Shown here: positions 62,640 through 64,000 of the stretch, one piece after another
Position numbering within the stretch: the stretch's first letter is position 1
Layout: the number at the start of each line of letters is the position of its first letter
The notes under the pieces: model-generated
Told to the model about the DNA's origin: nothing
The model's input: only the letters and a program-made list of their open reading frames with translations
Database searches by the model: none
Position numbers and translations under genes: made by a program
Origin: JBDIAG01 sp963835085
GTDB taxonomy: Bacteria > Actinomycetota > Actinomycetes > Actinomycetales > CAWJMD01
Length of the DNA: 64,000 nt
Direction of reading: 5' to 3'
NCBI GenBank assembly: GCA_963835085.1
Contig: CAWIED010000001.1
Location: 1,426,001 to 1,490,000 of the forward strand

Positions 62640-63854
62640 ACCGAAGGTGGCACCCGGAACCTGGGCGACCTTGTGCCATTGCCCATCTACGGCCGAGCGT
62701 GCTGCCGCAGCGATGACCTCGGCGTCCGCGAGCGCTTCCTCGATGGTGGAGTTGCGCTGCTCGCCCCCGGTGACGGCGGCCAGGAACTTCTTGGCCTCGA
62801 TGACCTTGAGGTCGTCGTAGCCCATGCTATTTCCCGGTCCCGGTTGGAATGCGGCGTAGTCACCCTGGGAGGCGTTGCCCAGGATGGTCGTGTAGCCCTG
62901 GTTGGCTGCCGGTGCGGCCCAGAGCCAGCCTGAGTTCGTTCATCTGCTCGAAGTTCCACGACGCAGATCCTTCGGTGCCGTACACCTCGAAGCCGAGCCC
63001 GCACTGTGGTCCCACGATGACCCTCGACGCCTCCAGGGTTCCCACCGCTCCGGCACCGGGAGAGTCGGCTGCGAATCGCACGAGAGCCGCTGCGTAGTCG
63101 TCGTTTTCCACCTCACCCAGTTCGCCGTTCTCGATCACGGCGAAGTGCGTGGCCTGTCCCATCGGCAGCACCGGACGTTGCTTGTGCACGGTGGAGAGCA
63201 TGCCGCTGACCTCGGTGATCGGGCCGACGACGTACTGCATCAGGTCGACGACGTGGCTCAGCAGGTCGCCGAGTGCCCCGCTGCCCGCGAGATCCTTCTT
63301 GAATCGCCAGGACAGCGCTCCGTTGGGCTCGGATGCGTATCCGTTGAAGAAGACGGCGCGGACGTTGGTGATGCGACCTAGGTCACCGGCGGCGATCAAT
63401 TCCGGATGCGCTCCACAGCGGGTGCGTTCCGGTAGTTGTAACCGATAGAGGTGGCCACACCGGCAGGCTGGCCGCGGCGGCCACCGCGGCGGTGTCAACG
63501 GCGTCACGGCCGACCGGCTTCTCGATCCAGAACGGCTTGCCGGCCGAGCGGCGGCGACACCGATCTCCCGGTGCAGCAGGTTCGGCGCGCAGATGGAGAC
63601 GACGTCCACGTCAGGGTCGTCGAGCACGGCCCGGTAGTCGGTGCTGGCCTTGGCGTAGCCCAGCACGTCGCGGGCGTATCAGCCCGGTCGGGGGCGGTGT
63701 CTGCGGCGTGTACGAGCCGCGGCCGGATGTTGAGCTCTGGGTAGACCAATGGAATGGCCTGATAGGCGCGGCTGTGCAGCTTGCCCATCCAGCCGACGCT
63801 GATCAGGCCGACGCCGAGCTCGGTGATGCCGGCTTGTCGGATGCGTCCAACCAT
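62640..63854 (-). pseudogene. Gfo/Idh/MocA oxidoreductase with at least five frameshifts
   Basis: Reading from the ATG at 63854 gives ELGVGLISVGWMGKLHSRAY, but frame changes are needed near 63680, 63540, 63455, 63400 and 62920. Between them the expected segments appear in turn: DYRAVLDDPDVDVVSICAPN, KPFWIEKPVGRDAVDTAAVA, GVATSIGYNYRNAPAVERIR, ELIAAGDLGRITNVRAVFFN, GYTTILGNASQGDYAAFQPG and MGYDDLKVIEAKKFLAAVTG. The amino-acid sequence is otherwise well preserved, with no stop-gain substitutions. That points to recent indels or to uncorrected sequencing errors rather than long decay. Confidence 0.75.
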
Positions 63855-63939
63855 GATGGTGCTCTTTCAGTGAGTTAGGAGTATTGAGAGCTTTCGGTGG
63901 GGGTGCGACGGAGTGTCAGGCGTCAGGTGCGGGCGCGAT

Positions 63940-63999
63940 TCAGGCCGACTGGGAGGCCGCCGCCAGCAGGGTGGAGTCCGAGCCGATGGCCGACGAATC
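63940..63999 (-). CDS. C-terminal end of an unknown gene (5' part outside window)
   Basis: On the minus strand a frame enters from the right edge and reads SSAIGSDSTLLAAASQSA before a TGA at 63940. The pattern is compatible with the last residues of a ROK-type or similar protein, but it is too short to name. It would end 85 bases before the Gfo/Idh start. Confidence 0.3.
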   Translation of the reverse strand, partial: DSSAIGSDSTLLAAASQSA

Positions 64000-64000
64000 T

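Overview
The window is high-GC DNA from an actinobacterium. This rests on frequent GTG starts, ATGA-overlapped operons and families such as a ZAS-type anti-sigma factor, a SigB/SigF-type sigma factor, an ANTAR domain, a YcnI/CopC pair and a DHA2 exporter beside TetR. I cannot name the genus. No transposase, integrase, CRISPR array or rRNA is visible. There are many broken genes, in two belts: 3.2-15.3 kb and 58.7-63.9 kb.

Layout. (1) 0-3.1 kb: a secreted beta-propeller protein, an ECF sigma/anti-sigma pair and a divergent peroxiredoxin. (2) 3.2-9.4 kb: an AT-rich spacer, a GNAT gene, a frameshifted leucine-rich-repeat gene, a palindromic element, a frameshifted methyltransferase, an S66 carboxypeptidase, a NERD-protein remnant, and a DHA2 exporter whose leader holds the start of a lost flavin monooxygenase, divergent from a TetR regulator. 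(3) 10.1-15.3 kb: a large-subunit catalase, an SDR stub and a GCS2 ligase between a truncated methyltransferase and a chimeric redox/CDGSH remnant. (4) 15.4-26.7 kb: a glyco-cluster with a full route to ADP-D-glycero-beta-D-manno-heptose (GmhA, HldE, and a GmhB phosphatase fused to a GT2 glycosyltransferase), two GT9 heptosyltransferase-like proteins, two GT4 enzymes, an epimerase/decarboxylase-type SDR, a second SDR and a NodU-type carbamoyltransferase. (5) 26.6-35.5 kb: stress genes, namely an NRAMP-like transporter, a DUF6328-like protein, a hemerythrin, a Rho-N-like small protein, an AraC regulator, a SigB/SigF-type sigma factor, a giant hybrid kinase ending in ANTAR, and CsbD.

The main inference is that parts 3-5 form one stress regulon. 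Nine promoter-like sites of the form GNNT-N15/16-GGGTA(T/C), the consensus known for actinobacterial SigB/SigF-type factors (one ends in G), lie in the right orientation before genes between 12.3 and 35.6 kb. They include both divergent starts of the heptose cluster. The presumed sigma gene is in the same stretch. The product of the heptose cluster is unknown; no flippase, polymerase or ABC exporter is present.

(6) 35.7-38 kb: a copper-associated YcnI/CopC operon followed by a second copy of the palindromic element. (7) 38-56 kb: mostly ordinary metabolism, with xylose use (xylA, xylB, ROK regulator with operator), an M3 oligopeptidase, an SPFH protein, a RelE/Phd-type toxin-antitoxin pair, PEP carboxylase, formate-THF ligase, an IclR regulator and a sugar/inositol porter. 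(8) 56.4-64 kb: a second GCS2 ligase, then a minus-strand operon of TIM-barrel isomerases, Gfo/Idh enzymes, an SDR and a hydroxyacid dehydrogenase resembling inositol catabolism. Five of its six genes carry at least one frameshift, so this end is either decaying or poorly sequenced.
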